NCBI GenBank assembly: GCA_018242525.1
Contig: JAFEBS010000064.1
Coordinates: forward strand, 26,593-90,592
Origin: Planctomycetota bacterium
GTDB taxonomy: Bacteria > Planctomycetota > Planctomycetia > Planctomycetales > Planctomycetaceae
Length of the DNA stretch: 64,000 bases
Reading direction: 5' to 3'
In this document: positions 8,927 to 19,200 of the stretch, one piece after another
Position numbering within the stretch: the stretch's first letter is position 1
Layout of the letters: every line of letters starts with the position of its first letter
Program-made: the position numbers and the translations under genes
The notes under the pieces: generated by a model
Told to the model about the DNA's origin: nothing
Databases searched by the model: none
What the model saw: only the letters and a program-made list of their open reading frames with translations

Positions 8927-9182
8927 CTCTGGCCTTTATCGCGAGGGTCCACAGTCAGGAATTGTTGTTGAAGTGTACATGTCTACCGCAAAAGGTTCAA
9001 ATTTCAGCAGGCATTGCCTCGAATGGCAGTCCCGGCACAAAATCCCGGGAAACCATGACGGGAAACGACGGGCGTTTCGCATTTAGATTTGTCCGGTCGT
9101 TTTCGTGACGGGGTTTTGATTGCAGAATGACGGCATTCTGACTGGTTGTTGGATACCGATCACGCCACCCCTGGAATGGACC

Positions 9183-10373
9183 ATGCTGATTTCACTGACT
9201 CTGGATCGACAGACCTATCGATTCGATTCGGACACAATTCCGATTCGCATCGGCACGGCCGCCGACAACGAAATTTCGCGACCCGACGATGCCCGGTTGG
9301 CGCCGGTCCACGCCGTGATCCGCTCGATCAATGGTCGCTGGATGGCGGAATCGAGTGGCAAGGTGCAGATCCGGATTGGAAACCGGAGACCGGTTCCGTT
9401 TGCCTGGCTGAATCCAGGGGATGTGATTCGGCTGACGGAAGCGGGCCCGGACGTCATTTTTGAAGCGCTTGTTCCCCTGTCCCTGCCCGTCGACAATTCA
9501 CCCGCCGAGCAATCGGAATTGCCCGATCGCAATCAGCCTGCCACCGGCACTCGACACGGTATTTCGCCGCTCGTCCTGGGCGCTGTCCTGGCCCCCTTGA
9601 TTCTGGTCGGAGTTCTCTGGGGGATGTGGCCCCGCCCGGCTGCGAAGAACATCGCGATGAATTCCTCAGAAACGACTCCGGAACCGATCGCGGATCCGGT
9701 CACTCAGCCGACCGAGACCGTTCCACCGTCCGATCCGTCCGATTTCCTGGTGCTGATTGGAATTGGCGATTTGGCAAGCGACAACCGGCCCCACCTGTTG
9801 GGGGTGGGCTGGCTGTACGACGAGCAAACCGTGGTGGTTCCACGGTTTCTGGGCGACATGCTGAACGAATTGGTCGCTGCGACGCAACGGGATGGAGCAC
9901 CCCGACAGGCCTGTGCCATCCAGGGAATTCCGCTCGAAGTTCGCGCGATCGATTCCCCTTCGGGCTGCCGGGACGTGTCATTGCTGCGGCTGACTCAGCC
10001 TGCGGTCTTGACGGTCCCGGCCCGCGACCGCTGGCTCAATGTCACCGCGGCCGACATCGAACGCCGTCGCGCCAAGGCCAGTGCGAAGCCGATCCGCTAT
10101 GTGTCGTACGCCACGCTGCCGCGTTTCTCTGGAAGCCAGGGCAAACACGGGCTGTCGCTGCTGGCCTACGATCCTGAACTGGTCCGGACCACGGTCGAGG
10201 ACGCCCGCTTTCTGTACGAGGAACGACGACACCTCCTGAAATCCGCCGACCCGGCGACCCGCCCCGAACGAGGCGGCTTACTGGTTGATGAAGAGAATCG
10301 AATCCTGGGAATGATCCTGCTCGACTCGTCCGTTCTCTGGACCAGTACCCTGCAGGATGCGTTCCGCTCCTGA
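9183..10373 (+). CDS. FHA domain - membrane helix - degenerate trypsin-like protein
   Basis: 396 residues from the ATG at 9183, which puts the FHA domain at the N-terminus (MLISLTLDRQTYRFD); a TTG at 9120 in frame is the longer alternative. The FHA part (IRIGTAADNEISR, VHAVIRSINGRWM) is shortened and lacks the usual SxxH. A single helix (GISPLVLGAVLAPLILVGVL) lies near residues 125-150. The outer part has the layout of a trypsin-like fold: GVGWLYDEQTVVVPRF (site of the catalytic His, here Arg), GCRDVSLLRL (site of Asp) and ERGGLLVDEENRILGMI (site of the GNSGG serine, lost). It looks like a pseudoprotease sensor. It is 32 bases upstream of an exported coiled-coil gene. Confidence 0.75.
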   Translation: MLISLTLDRQTYRFDSDTIPIRIGTAADNEISRPDDARLAPVHAVIRSINGRWMAESSGKVQIRIGNRRPVPFAWLNPGDVIRLTEAGPDVIFEALVPLSLPVDNSPAEQSELPDRNQPATGTRHGISPLVLGAVLAPLILVGVLWGMWPRPAAKNIAMNSSETTPEPIADPVTQPTETVPPSDPSDFLVLIGIGDLASDNRPHLLGVGWLYDEQTVVVPRFLGDMLNELVAATQRDGAPRQACAIQGIPLEVRAIDSPSGCRDVSLLRLTQPAVLTVPARDRWLNVTAADIERRRAKASAKPIRYVSYATLPRFSGSQGKHGLSLLAYDPELVRTTVEDARFLYEERRHLLKSADPATRPERGGLLVDEENRILGMILLDSSVLWTSTLQDAFRS

Positions 10374-10404
10374 AATGAAACTCGTCAACAAGGAATCCTG
10401 CACG

Positions 10405-11538
10405 ATGTTCCATCCCGCGCTTCCCTGGATTGGTGCCTGCCTGATCGCTGTTCTTCAAGTCGGCAACGCGGCCGCACAGGTGTTGCTTGTGGATGATGTG
10501 CTGTTCGACCTGCGTCGGGCGGAGCAGGAAGAGGCCAATGCCAAACAGATCCGCCTGCGCTGGATCGACGAGGAGCGTTCGCGGATTCGCAGCGAACTGA
10601 CCAAGTACGAGAATGAACTGACCGAACTGAAGAAGATGGTCCCGGACCCCATTCGGCCGCGCATCGTGCCTCCGGCCGTGGCGAGGGGCCAGGCGCGCGA
10701 GAAGCTGGCGTTTAATGACTGGGCCTCGAACAACGATCCGACGCGGCAGGCGGCCATCCTGAAGGGATCGGGAGTCAATGCCCTGTTGCGAGTCCTGGGG
10801 CCCATCGCCCACTACCGCAAGAAAAAGTCCAGCGCTCAAACTTCGACAAGCGTGTTCCCCAGTCTGGCCGAGTCCGAATGGATCCAGGAGTCCGATGCCT
10901 CGCATTTTCGGATGGTTCCCGCCACATCGTCAGGCTCACAAGTGGCCGTGCGCCTGAACCAGTTGCCGCTGGATCTGCAATGGCCTCCGGTCATCTTCCA
11001 GAACTGGCAATCCGATTGCAAAAGCATTCTGAAGCTGCGTGATGAATATGTGGCGCTGATCAATTCCAACCTGTCGGACCCGACCAAGCATTTGAACCAT
11101 GCCGAGTTACTCGACAGCGCCATTGCCCTGTTGCAGGCCAAGGTCATTCACAAGAAAGCGACCGTGACCAAGGATCCGTTATTGTCAGACGCCCGGAAGC
11201 GGAATCAGGTTCATCGGGAACTGCAGGACGCATTGCGATATCTGGAGACCGTGCGTGCCACCGCCGAACGATTCAAAAGCGCCCCGGGAGATTACAAGGT
11301 CCATCGGTTTGCCGGCGGCAACGTCGAAGACTTTCTCGACTTCTGCTATACACATGGCATGATCTTTCAGGAATCCCGACCAGCTGATCAGGAATACTAT
11401 CAGAAGGTGTTTCGACGAATGCAGGACTATGCCCACGACGTCCAGTACGTGGAAGACTGGAAGAGTGACCTGGATGTCCGGATCAGTGAACTGAGTCGGG
11501 ACGACAAGCGACTCGTCTGGCAGGCCGCGGCGCGCTAA
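10405..11538 (+). CDS. Exported coiled-coil protein of unknown function
   Basis: 377 residues from the ATG at 10405, preferred because AAGGA lies about 10 bases upstream; an in-frame ATG at 10357 would overlap the preceding gene. A signal peptide (MFHPALPWIGACLIAVLQVGNAAAQ) is followed by a coiled coil (LRRAEQEEANAKQIR...ELTKYENELTELKK). The rest is helical and charged without a known motif. Its place between an FHA/pseudoprotease protein and a receptor kinase, all on the plus strand, suggests a role in the same envelope signalling group. No family recognised. Confidence 0.7.
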   Translation: MFHPALPWIGACLIAVLQVGNAAAQVLLVDDVLFDLRRAEQEEANAKQIRLRWIDEERSRIRSELTKYENELTELKKMVPDPIRPRIVPPAVARGQAREKLAFNDWASNNDPTRQAAILKGSGVNALLRVLGPIAHYRKKKSSAQTSTSVFPSLAESEWIQESDASHFRMVPATSSGSQVAVRLNQLPLDLQWPPVIFQNWQSDCKSILKLRDEYVALINSNLSDPTKHLNHAELLDSAIALLQAKVIHKKATVTKDPLLSDARKRNQVHRELQDALRYLETVRATAERFKSAPGDYKVHRFAGGNVEDFLDFCYTHGMIFQESRPADQEYYQKVFRRMQDYAHDVQYVEDWKSDLDVRISELSRDDKRLVWQAAAR

Positions 11539-11576
11539 TATGGTATGCGTCCACTGCAGGCACATGTCCCTGAGCG

Positions 11577-14500
11577 ATGATCAACATGGCTAAGCCACCT
11601 CATCGGCCAAAACCACCCGACGTCAAACGTGAAGCCCTGAAAGGGGAGACCGCGCGCCCGGCCGATTCCGTTCCCGTGTCGACAGGGCCGTTTACCATAC
11701 TCCCCACGCAATTCGGGCGTTACAGGATCGAGAAACTGCTGGGTAAGGGAGCCATGGGAGCGGTTTATCTGGCGCACGATACTCAGCTTGATCGACAAGT
11801 CGCCCTGAAGGTCGCCCGCGTCGCGGCATCTGGATCCGCCAAGTTGATCCAGCGGATGGAACAGGAAGCCAAGTCGGCGGCCAAGATCGACCATTCACAA
11901 ATCTGCAAGGTCTACGACTTCGGCGAAATCGACGGGATCCGATTCATCGCGCTGCAATACATCGAAGGCGAAGACCTGAAGACCTATCTCCGACGGGTGG
12001 GCCGCAAACGCGAACCTGCCGAGGCCGTCAAGCTGGTCCTGCAGATTGCACTGGCTTTGGAAGCGGCTCACGACAAGGGAGTGATCCATCGCGACCTGAA
12101 GCCCGAAAACATCATGCTGCGCAAAGGGGAACCGGTCATCATGGACTTCGGCCTGGCCCGCCGTGCCACCGGGGCCACGGACGCTGGTCTGACCCAGGGA
12201 ATGATTGTCGGAACGGCCGCCTACATGTCGCCTGAACAGGCCGTCGGCAAGGCGGAAGGGATTGATCACCGCAGCGATCTGTACGCGCTGGGGGTCATGT
12301 TGTTTGAAATGTTGACGGGAGACTGGCCCTTCTCCGGTACCGCGTTCGAAGTCATGGGAAAGAAGTGCATTCAGGACCCACCGTCACCGCTGGAAATCAA
12401 TTCCTCACTTTCCCCGCAGTTGGCCGCGATCTGCCACCGAATGATCGCCAGGACAAGGGAAGACCGGTTTTCCACTTGCGCCGAATTGGTGGCCGCTCTG
12501 AAAACATGTCAATCGACGTCTTCGACCACTTCGGTAATCGCTGCTCCTGCGGCATCACCCGTTGCAGTTCCGATTGGGTCCCCGACGACCCACGAGGAAA
12601 AGTTCCTGAGTTTTACGCCTGATGAGCCGGTTCGTACGAGGAAAAAGTCCCGACGAAATCCGCCATCGCGAACCAGCGCAGGTTCGGCGGTCGTTCAATG
12701 GTGGCATGCACAGGCTGCCGCCATGCGCTGGCTGATGGCAGGCGGTTTGGGACTGTCGATCATCCTGGGAGCAGTCCTGATCTTCACCAACGGACGCGCC
12801 GTCGTGAAAATCCGGGTCCTGTCCGACGACGTCCAGGTTACCTTCCAGGGCAACGATTTCACGGTCGCCAGCGGGGACCGGAAATTCACCGTCACGCCGG
12901 GGTCGGCCAAGTTGCACATCAAATCCGGCGACGTGGAATACGATACAGAGACGTTTGTTCTCAACCGCGGCGCCAATCCGGTGCTGACCGTCGAGCAGGA
13001 CAATTCCGACATCGTGACAAAGCTGGGGGATCGCGAAGTTCACCGCCAGTCACTGACGGTCAGTACCAGCAGGCAACCGTCGGGCATGCCCAGATCTCCT
13101 GCGATTCCCGCGGATGCTGTCACCTTCCAGAACAAGCGATTCAAACTGTTTGCGGGCCCGTTCACCTGGCATGAGGCGAGCAAGAAGTGTCAGGAGTTGG
13201 GAGGCCGCCTGGCTGAAGTTCGATCGGCCGCCGAAAACGAATTCCTGCTGCGGATGGCGATCGAACGCGTCCAACCGGCACTGTGGCTTGGTGCGACCAA
13301 TGACAACCGCGAGGGGAATTGGCTGTGGCACGACGGGGCCGGGTTGATTTACAACAACTTCGCCAATGATCAACCGGATCACTCGGTGGTCGGCCAGAGC
13401 TATCTGGTGATGATGGTCAAGGCCAAGCCCGGATCGTGGTGCAATCAGTTCCCCAAGTCGGTCGAGTGGACACCGGGATTCGTTTGCGAATGGGATGTTC
13501 CTGCGACGAAGCAAACTTTTGGGCAGGATTCGCCAAACACGGACGCGAAGTCAAATCTGACCGATCTGGATTTCGTGGCTGTTGGCAAATGGATTCGCGC
13601 GGTCCATGCCACGACCGTGCTGCCCGATCCCACGCGGATGAACTTTCAAAACGAAGTTCTGACCCTGGATCGAACCACCCTCAAACTGGCCAACGTCAAT
13701 GCTCGCAATGTCATCATTCGTGCGGATGTCCGCAAAGTGAACGGGGCCAACATCAATTTGTGGTTGCGAGATTCGTCGACTCAAGGTGCCTACATCGGCG
13801 TGTTTAACGGTAAATCCGATGTCGAGGTTGGAAGTTGGAGGAACAACGCGTTTGCCAGCATTGCGGGCGAAAAGATCTCACGCGCCTCGACCACGGATGC
13901 CTTTGTGAATGTGGCATTTTCGGCGATCGGGGACACGCTGTCACTGTTCATCGACGGCAAGCGAGCCATCAATGCCTTCGTCAACGATCCTCAGCGATCC
14001 GGTGACGTTGTCCTGGGGGCGTTCAACAGCAGGTACGAACTTAAGAATGTTGAATACCAGATCCTGGACCCGGCTCTGACAACCACTTCGAATCCACGGT
14101 TGACTCAAGTCAGTGAACTGAACAACGGTGCCGCACACGCTGGTGCCTGGCTGTCTGCCGACGGGCATCGCATCTATTGGGAGCAGTTGGATACGCAGAA
14201 GGGGACTTCCAGAATCTGGCAGGCCGAGCGTTCAAAACTTTCCGACAGATTCATGAATCTGCGGCGTGTGGGAACCGGGAACCAGCCGACTCTGACACCA
14301 GATGAACTGCAAATGGTTTACCTGAGAACGAACGGGCCGAAGTTCAAACAGCTATACACAGCCACTCGCAAATCCACTTCGGATGCGTTTGGAGACGAAG
14401 TCGAACTGAAACAGTTTGGAAGTCGATTGGCGTTCAACAGCCCTTGTATTTCGCCCGACGGACTGTCGCTGGTTACAAATGCCAGGTCACAAGCAGACGT

Positions 14501-15950
14501 CGGCACCACGGAGTATCTCGTGTCGCGACGATCAGCAGTGAACCTGCCCTGGGAAACACCGCAGCGTCTGAAACTGCAATGGGATCCTGCCGCGCAGCAT
14601 TCGCCGCTGACGTGGCTGTTCCTGTCAGCGGACGAATTGACATTACTGGCGACACACGAACTTGATATTGGCCAGTTTCGCGTGATTCGAATGAACCGGG
14701 CAACAAAGAACGACCAGTTTGAGAAGTTTGAATACTTGTCTCTACCCGGGTTTGAAGCCGTTTATGGCAAAGCCCCCCGGTACTCACCACAAACCAAAGA
14801 ACTTTACTTGACAGCGACAGACGATTACACAAGTACTGGATCGCTGGCCGGTTGGAGAGACCGCAAGCATCTCCTGTGGGTAATCAACGACGTGGATCTT
14901 CCTGGCTTCGCAATTGCCCCGTCGATTCCGGCAGACGCCAGAAAATTCGAGAAAAACTCCTATCGATTCTACGGCGAACAACTCACCTGGAAGGAAGCCC
15001 AGGCGAAATGCCAATCACTCGGGGGCAATCTGGTCGTGATCGACAATGACTACGAAAACAAGTTTGTGGGTAATCTGATCGCATCCTTGGCATGGCAGGA
15101 TTCGTGGATCGGAATCTCGCGCAATCAAAATGACAGAACGTGGAACACGCCCAACGGACAGGCGGTGACGTATTCCAACTGGTCGCCGGGTCAACCAGAC
15201 AACAAGAATGGCGAAGAACATTTTGGCTTGATGTCGAATCGAGGTACACAAGCCTGGCGGTGGTCTGACCAGTCCAACCGGGCCTCAGCAAACTTCCAGC
15301 CTGGTTTTGTCTGTGAATGGAATTCCCAGATTCCGTCGACCGATCTGACCATCCCGTCAACGACAAAACCCGGCCCGTGGAAGAAACTCCTGAATGGCAA
15401 AGATTTGACGGGATGGACACCACTTCTGACGACCGGCAAGGACAACAATGTCCATACGCCGACCACGGGTGGCTGGGTCATCCGGAAAGACGAGCTCACC
15501 TGTGAGACGAACGCCCCGGGCTGGTTGAGACTCGATCAGTCCTACGGAGACTGTGAGATCGAGTTCGATTTTTTGCTGCCACGCGGAGTCAATTCCGGAC
15601 TATTGGTGCGGACGACCGGCCAGGGGAAGCTGTGGGGCTCGAACAAGTGTGAAATCCAACTCGAAAACGATCCCACGCAGAATCGCCCCGACCAGTTTTG
15701 TGGTGGAATCTATGCCATTGTTCCACCCACCAGGAATGCGTTTCAGCAAAACGTGTGGAACGAAATGTCGGTCACCATCCAGCAGGGAACCATCAAGGTC
15801 CGCCTGAACAAGCAGTTGGTGGTAGATACCAGATTCAGCGACCACGAGGCTTTGAAGGATTTGCCTGCGTCCGGCTATTTCGGACTTTTCAATTTCAACG
15901 GCAACGCCAGGGGCAGCAAGTTCCGTAACATCCGGATTCGAGAATTGTAG
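11577..15950 (+). CDS. Receptor-type Ser/Thr kinase with two C-type lectin domains and DUF1080-like domains
   Basis: 1457 residues. Cytoplasmic kinase at about 46-311: LGKGAMGAVYLA, VALKVAR, HRDLKPENIM, DFGLARR, AYMSPEQ, all complete. One membrane helix at about 383-403 (LMAGGLGLSIILGAVLIF). The outer part, in order: a C-type lectin domain at about 518-645 (FTWHEASKKCQELGGRLAEV to GFVCEW), a LamG/DUF1080-like beta domain at about 660-832, a beta-propeller-like segment with TolB/PD40 flavour at about 842-1108 (LTPDELQMVYLRT, CISPDGLSLVT), a second C-type lectin domain at about 1122-1252 (LTWKEAQAKCQSLGG to GFVCEW), and a C-terminal DUF1080 domain (KKLLNGKDLTGWTP, FDFLLPRGVNSGLLVRT). The extracytoplasmic lectin and glycan-binding-like modules suggest a carbohydrate sensor; ligand and targets are unknown. 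Confidence 0.92.
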   Translation: MINMAKPPHRPKPPDVKREALKGETARPADSVPVSTGPFTILPTQFGRYRIEKLLGKGAMGAVYLAHDTQLDRQVALKVARVAASGSAKLIQRMEQEAKSAAKIDHSQICKVYDFGEIDGIRFIALQYIEGEDLKTYLRRVGRKREPAEAVKLVLQIALALEAAHDKGVIHRDLKPENIMLRKGEPVIMDFGLARRATGATDAGLTQGMIVGTAAYMSPEQAVGKAEGIDHRSDLYALGVMLFEMLTGDWPFSGTAFEVMGKKCIQDPPSPLEINSSLSPQLAAICHRMIARTREDRFSTCAELVAALKTCQSTSSTTSVIAAPAASPVAVPIGSPTTHEEKFLSFTPDEPVRTRKKSRRNPPSRTSAGSAVVQWWHAQAAAMRWLMAGGLGLSIILGAVLIFTNGRAVVKIRVLSDDVQVTFQGNDFTVASGDRKFTVTPGSAKLHIKSGDVEYDTETFVLNRGANPVLTVEQDNSDIVTKLGDREVHRQSLTVSTSRQPSGMPRSPAIPADAVTFQNKRFKLFAGPFTWHEASKKCQELGGRLAEVRSAAENEFLLRMAIERVQPALWLGATNDNREGNWLWHDGAGLIYNNFANDQPDHSVVGQSYLVMMVKAKPGSWCNQFPKSVEWTPGFVCEWDVPATKQTFGQDSPNTDAKSNLTDLDFVAVGKWIRAVHATTVLPDPTRMNFQNEVLTLDRTTLKLANVNARNVIIRADVRKVNGANINLWLRDSSTQGAYIGVFNGKSDVEVGSWRNNAFASIAGEKISRASTTDAFVNVAFSAIGDTLSLFIDGKRAINAFVNDPQRSGDVVLGAFNSRYELKNVEYQILDPALTTTSNPRLTQVSELNNGAAHAGAWLSADGHRIYWEQLDTQKGTSRIWQAERSKLSDRFMNLRRVGTGNQPTLTPDELQMVYLRTNGPKFKQLYTATRKSTSDAFGDEVELKQFGSRLAFNSPCISPDGLSLVTNARSQADVGTTEYLVSRRSAVNLPWETPQRLKLQWDPAAQHSPLTWLFLSADELTLLATHELDIGQFRVIRMNRATKNDQFEKFEYLSLPGFEAVYGKAPRYSPQTKELYLTATDDYTSTGSLAGWRDRKHLLWVINDVDLPGFAIAPSIPADARKFEKNSYRFYGEQLTWKEAQAKCQSLGGNLVVIDNDYENKFVGNLIASLAWQDSWIGISRNQNDRTWNTPNGQAVTYSNWSPGQPDNKNGEEHFGLMSNRGTQAWRWSDQSNRASANFQPGFVCEWNSQIPSTDLTIPSTTKPGPWKKLLNGKDLTGWTPLLTTGKDNNVHTPTTGGWVIRKDELTCETNAPGWLRLDQSYGDCEIEFDFLLPRGVNSGLLVRTTGQGKLWGSNKCEIQLENDPTQNRPDQFCGGIYAIVPPTRNAFQQNVWNEMSVTIQQGTIKVRLNKQLVVDTRFSDHEALKDLPASGYFGLFNFNGNARGSKFRNIRIREL

Positions 15951-15961
15951 GGTCTGCGGAC

Positions 15962-16216
15962 GGCTTTGCCTGCAAAATGGGGTCTGACAGGGCAAACGCC
16001 ATTTCTCAAATGGCACTATACCCGACGGGGCTTGAGCAAGCTCCAACCCGGACCAGCCCCGGCCAGATAATCCGTTTTGCGATTCATGTTTTGAGGCCCA
16101 AAGGGCCGTCCGTTCCTCCAGCCACGGCCACAGGCCCTGGAAAATGGGGTGGTAAGCCGGATTGAGGCCTGAAGGGCCGGCCATTCTGAGTCTGACCCCA
16201 TTTTGCGGGCAAAGCC
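15962..16216. repeat. 255-base element with 27-base terminal inverted repeats (GGGGTCTGAC family)
   Basis: Arms at 15962-15988 and 16190-16216 match at 25 of 27 positions; each begins GGCTTTGCC and ends at the GGGGTC-GAC core. Inside are small hairpins GGCCCAAAGGGCC and GGCCTGAAGGGCC flanking a CCAGCCACGGCCACAGGCCC segment. There is no open frame of note, so it is MITE-like. It fills the gap between two convergent genes and may double as a bidirectional terminator. The same arms (GGCTTTGCCC-CAAATGGGGTC) recur at 62394-62496. Confidence 0.75.
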
Positions 16217-16231
16217 TCTTCTGACCATTCG

Positions 16232-19200
16232 CTACGGCTTGATCTGGCCGAGTTCGTTCGTCAGTCGATCGACGGTCTCCTGTTGATTGGATGCAGCGGC
16301 GATCCTGATCCACTCTGTCAGAATCGCGCGTTCGAATTCCGGCATTCGCATCACGCGCGCGGACTGCAGCGCCTGTTGTCCAAGTTTGTCGCCGCTGGCT
16401 GCCATTGCCGGTTGCGTCAGGCATTCACGGGCAATCAGCCACAGTCCGATCCAATCCATCGGGATCGGTTTCATCGACGTGGAATCCTTTTCCAGCGGAT
16501 GATCCTCGATGAATTTCACCAGCTTCTCGACCATGGCAGTCCGCCTGCTTTCATCCCTGGCCGACATGGCGAGCAATGCCGACACGAGCAATGGTTCGAT
16601 CCTGTCGGGTTCAGTCGTCGTCGTTCGGTCCAGGGCTACCCGGACTCGCTCAGCCAGACTCGGATTCCGGCTGACTTCGCCCAGCAGCGATCCCCACCGG
16701 CTGTACATTCGTCCCTGACCGGGATCCGTGCTTCTGACAAACAGATGCAGATTCAGCATCCGTCCCTGCGTCTGCAAATCTTCAAGATACTCGACCAGCA
16801 CCTCTGGCTTCACCTCCGAAAAGGCGACGACAAAGCTGGATTCGACTTCCGTTCGCGGATTGTAACCACTGATCTGCAGACCCACGGAACGATCCAGGGC
16901 CGCCATGTAAACTTCCACGGCGTCCAGGGGATAATCCAGCGAACGCAGTCGTCGAGCGATGGACAGGGCCTGGACCAGATCGGTCCTGGTGGGAACCAGC
17001 GGTGGATCCGCATCCATTCGCAACGCGGCAGGCACGCTGGACCGCAACAGTTTTCGTGCATCCGCTTGACGCCCCAGTGCGACATACGCGTTGATCAACG
17101 CTCCGGCCGAAGACGCCACCGACATCCAGTCCGCTCTGCCGTCCTGCTGAATCGCCACCCGATAATACTTCTCGCCGACGTCCAGACACTTGTCATAACG
17201 AACCAGTTCCTGGCCGATTTCCCAGGCCATCGTGGGATTGGCTGCCAGTCCTGCCTGCAATTCGGGAAACAACTTGTCGAGTCGATCCCGACCCGCCTCA
17301 AGGTTGCCACGACGCAAATCAATCGATCCCAGCATCGCCGCACCGGCAAGCCAGTCGGGGAACTGCTGCAGTCCCTTTTCCACTTCTGACGCCAGATCAT
17401 CCAACCGCATCTCGGCAGCCGCCAGGTCCAGGATTCGAGTCCAGACGGTGGTCCGTCCGGCTTCGCCCGCACCCAGTACGCGTCCGAAGACCTTGAAGTC
17501 ACTTCCGCTGTCTGCCTGCCTGGAAACAAGTGTCCGCAACTCATCGCGAACGACATTCAAACTCCACCAGTGGTCATTCCGAAACCGCTGCAACAACAAG
17601 ACGCGATGGTCAGGAACAGCATTCCAGACCTTCAGGAACAACTCGTCCGCGACATCCTGTGTGGGCTGACGACTCCACAGTCGATCAATCAGTGTCGGCA
17701 ACAGTGACAGGTGCAATGCCAGACGCTGCTTTTCATTGTTCTCCTTCGGTGCCCAGTCCAAACGGACGAGCAATCTGGCGAATCCCACCAGTTCGGGACG
17801 CCCGTCGTACCGTTTCAAGGTGTCGCTGCAGCGTGCCACAAAGAATTCGGCGTTGCGTTCCAGCAGGATTTTCATCTGCTCCAAGGAATCGTCCGACTTT
17901 CCGGCTTCCAGGTACTTCAGCACAAGCGCATAACGGATTTCCGGCTTGTCGACATGCTTCTTCAGCATCAGCACATGCAGTTCATCCAGCTTTTCGTGAT
18001 TTCCCGCCGCTGTGTAGAGGCCTGACAAGCGATTGCTGAGCGCTGGGGAATCCGGATTCGCCTTGAATTCCTGTTCGGCCGATTCGATCATTTTTTCGAG
18101 TTGGCCGGTTTCCGACAGCACCTTGTAGCAACGCAGGCGATGGCTGCTGAAATCAGAGCCGGATTGAGTTCGGGCCTGGAACGGGACTGCTGCGCCTGGC
18201 CGAAACGTGGCGGCTGCACCGGGAATCTGAACCGTTGTGCCGACGGGAGTTGATTTCTCAGTCATCCCCAGGATCTTCTGAGCCAGGGATGCCGCCTGCT
18301 CGGATTTCCCTCTCAGCAGCAGCACTTCCATGAACGACGTCCGAACATCAATCACGATCGCCAGAGGTCCCCCTGACAGATTGGCTCGCAGGAGATACTC
18401 TTCCGCCTCTTCGTAAAGCTTCAATTCGATCATCTGACGGGAAATCTGCGAGGCTTCTTGAGGATTGATCGCGTGGTCGCGTGCGATGCGTTGGGAAACC
18501 GTTCGAACTCGATCGGGAAGCCCGGCCTCCGCGGCGTACGCCAGCAGAAGCGTGTCGATTTCCGCCTGTTCCGGCGAAGTATCGACCCCTGCACCCTCCA
18601 GGACTGTCAACGCAGCCTCGGCCTGGTGTGCGAGTGCGTACTGACGCGCCAAACCAATTCGCAACCTTTTGCGATTCGGGAACTGCTTCACCACGCCTTC
18701 CAGGATCTGCAGCGCCCTGGATTGCTGATCATCCTTCCAGAGCAGGTAGGCCAGTGAGTGCTGCCACAACAAATGCTCTTCGGGACTGTCTTTCCGGGCC
18801 TCTGCCTCGGCGGCGAAGTGGGCGATCAGGTCGGGGCGTGGTTGTGCAGCCATGTTCCGGCGGATGCCTTCCAAAGCCAGGAATGTATTCGCGTGGAAAT
18901 GAATCAACGCGTGCAGCATCACTTCGTTGGCATCGGGCTGGCCGATGACTCTGACAATCCTGCCATTGATCTGAGTCACAATCATCGCCCCAGGCGCATT
19001 TCTGGATGGGCTTATGGAAACTGGCTGGGACATCTCGCGGACCAGCAGTCGTAAATAGGATCGCCACGCCGCCGTCAGCACTTCGGCAGTTTCCGGACCA
19101 CCACCAACGGCAGCAATCAACGGCCCCGCCACCTGCTCCACGATGACCGCCGAGTTCGTTCCCGGAATGGCGGTCGATCCCGCCTGTCCCCCGCCCGCCT

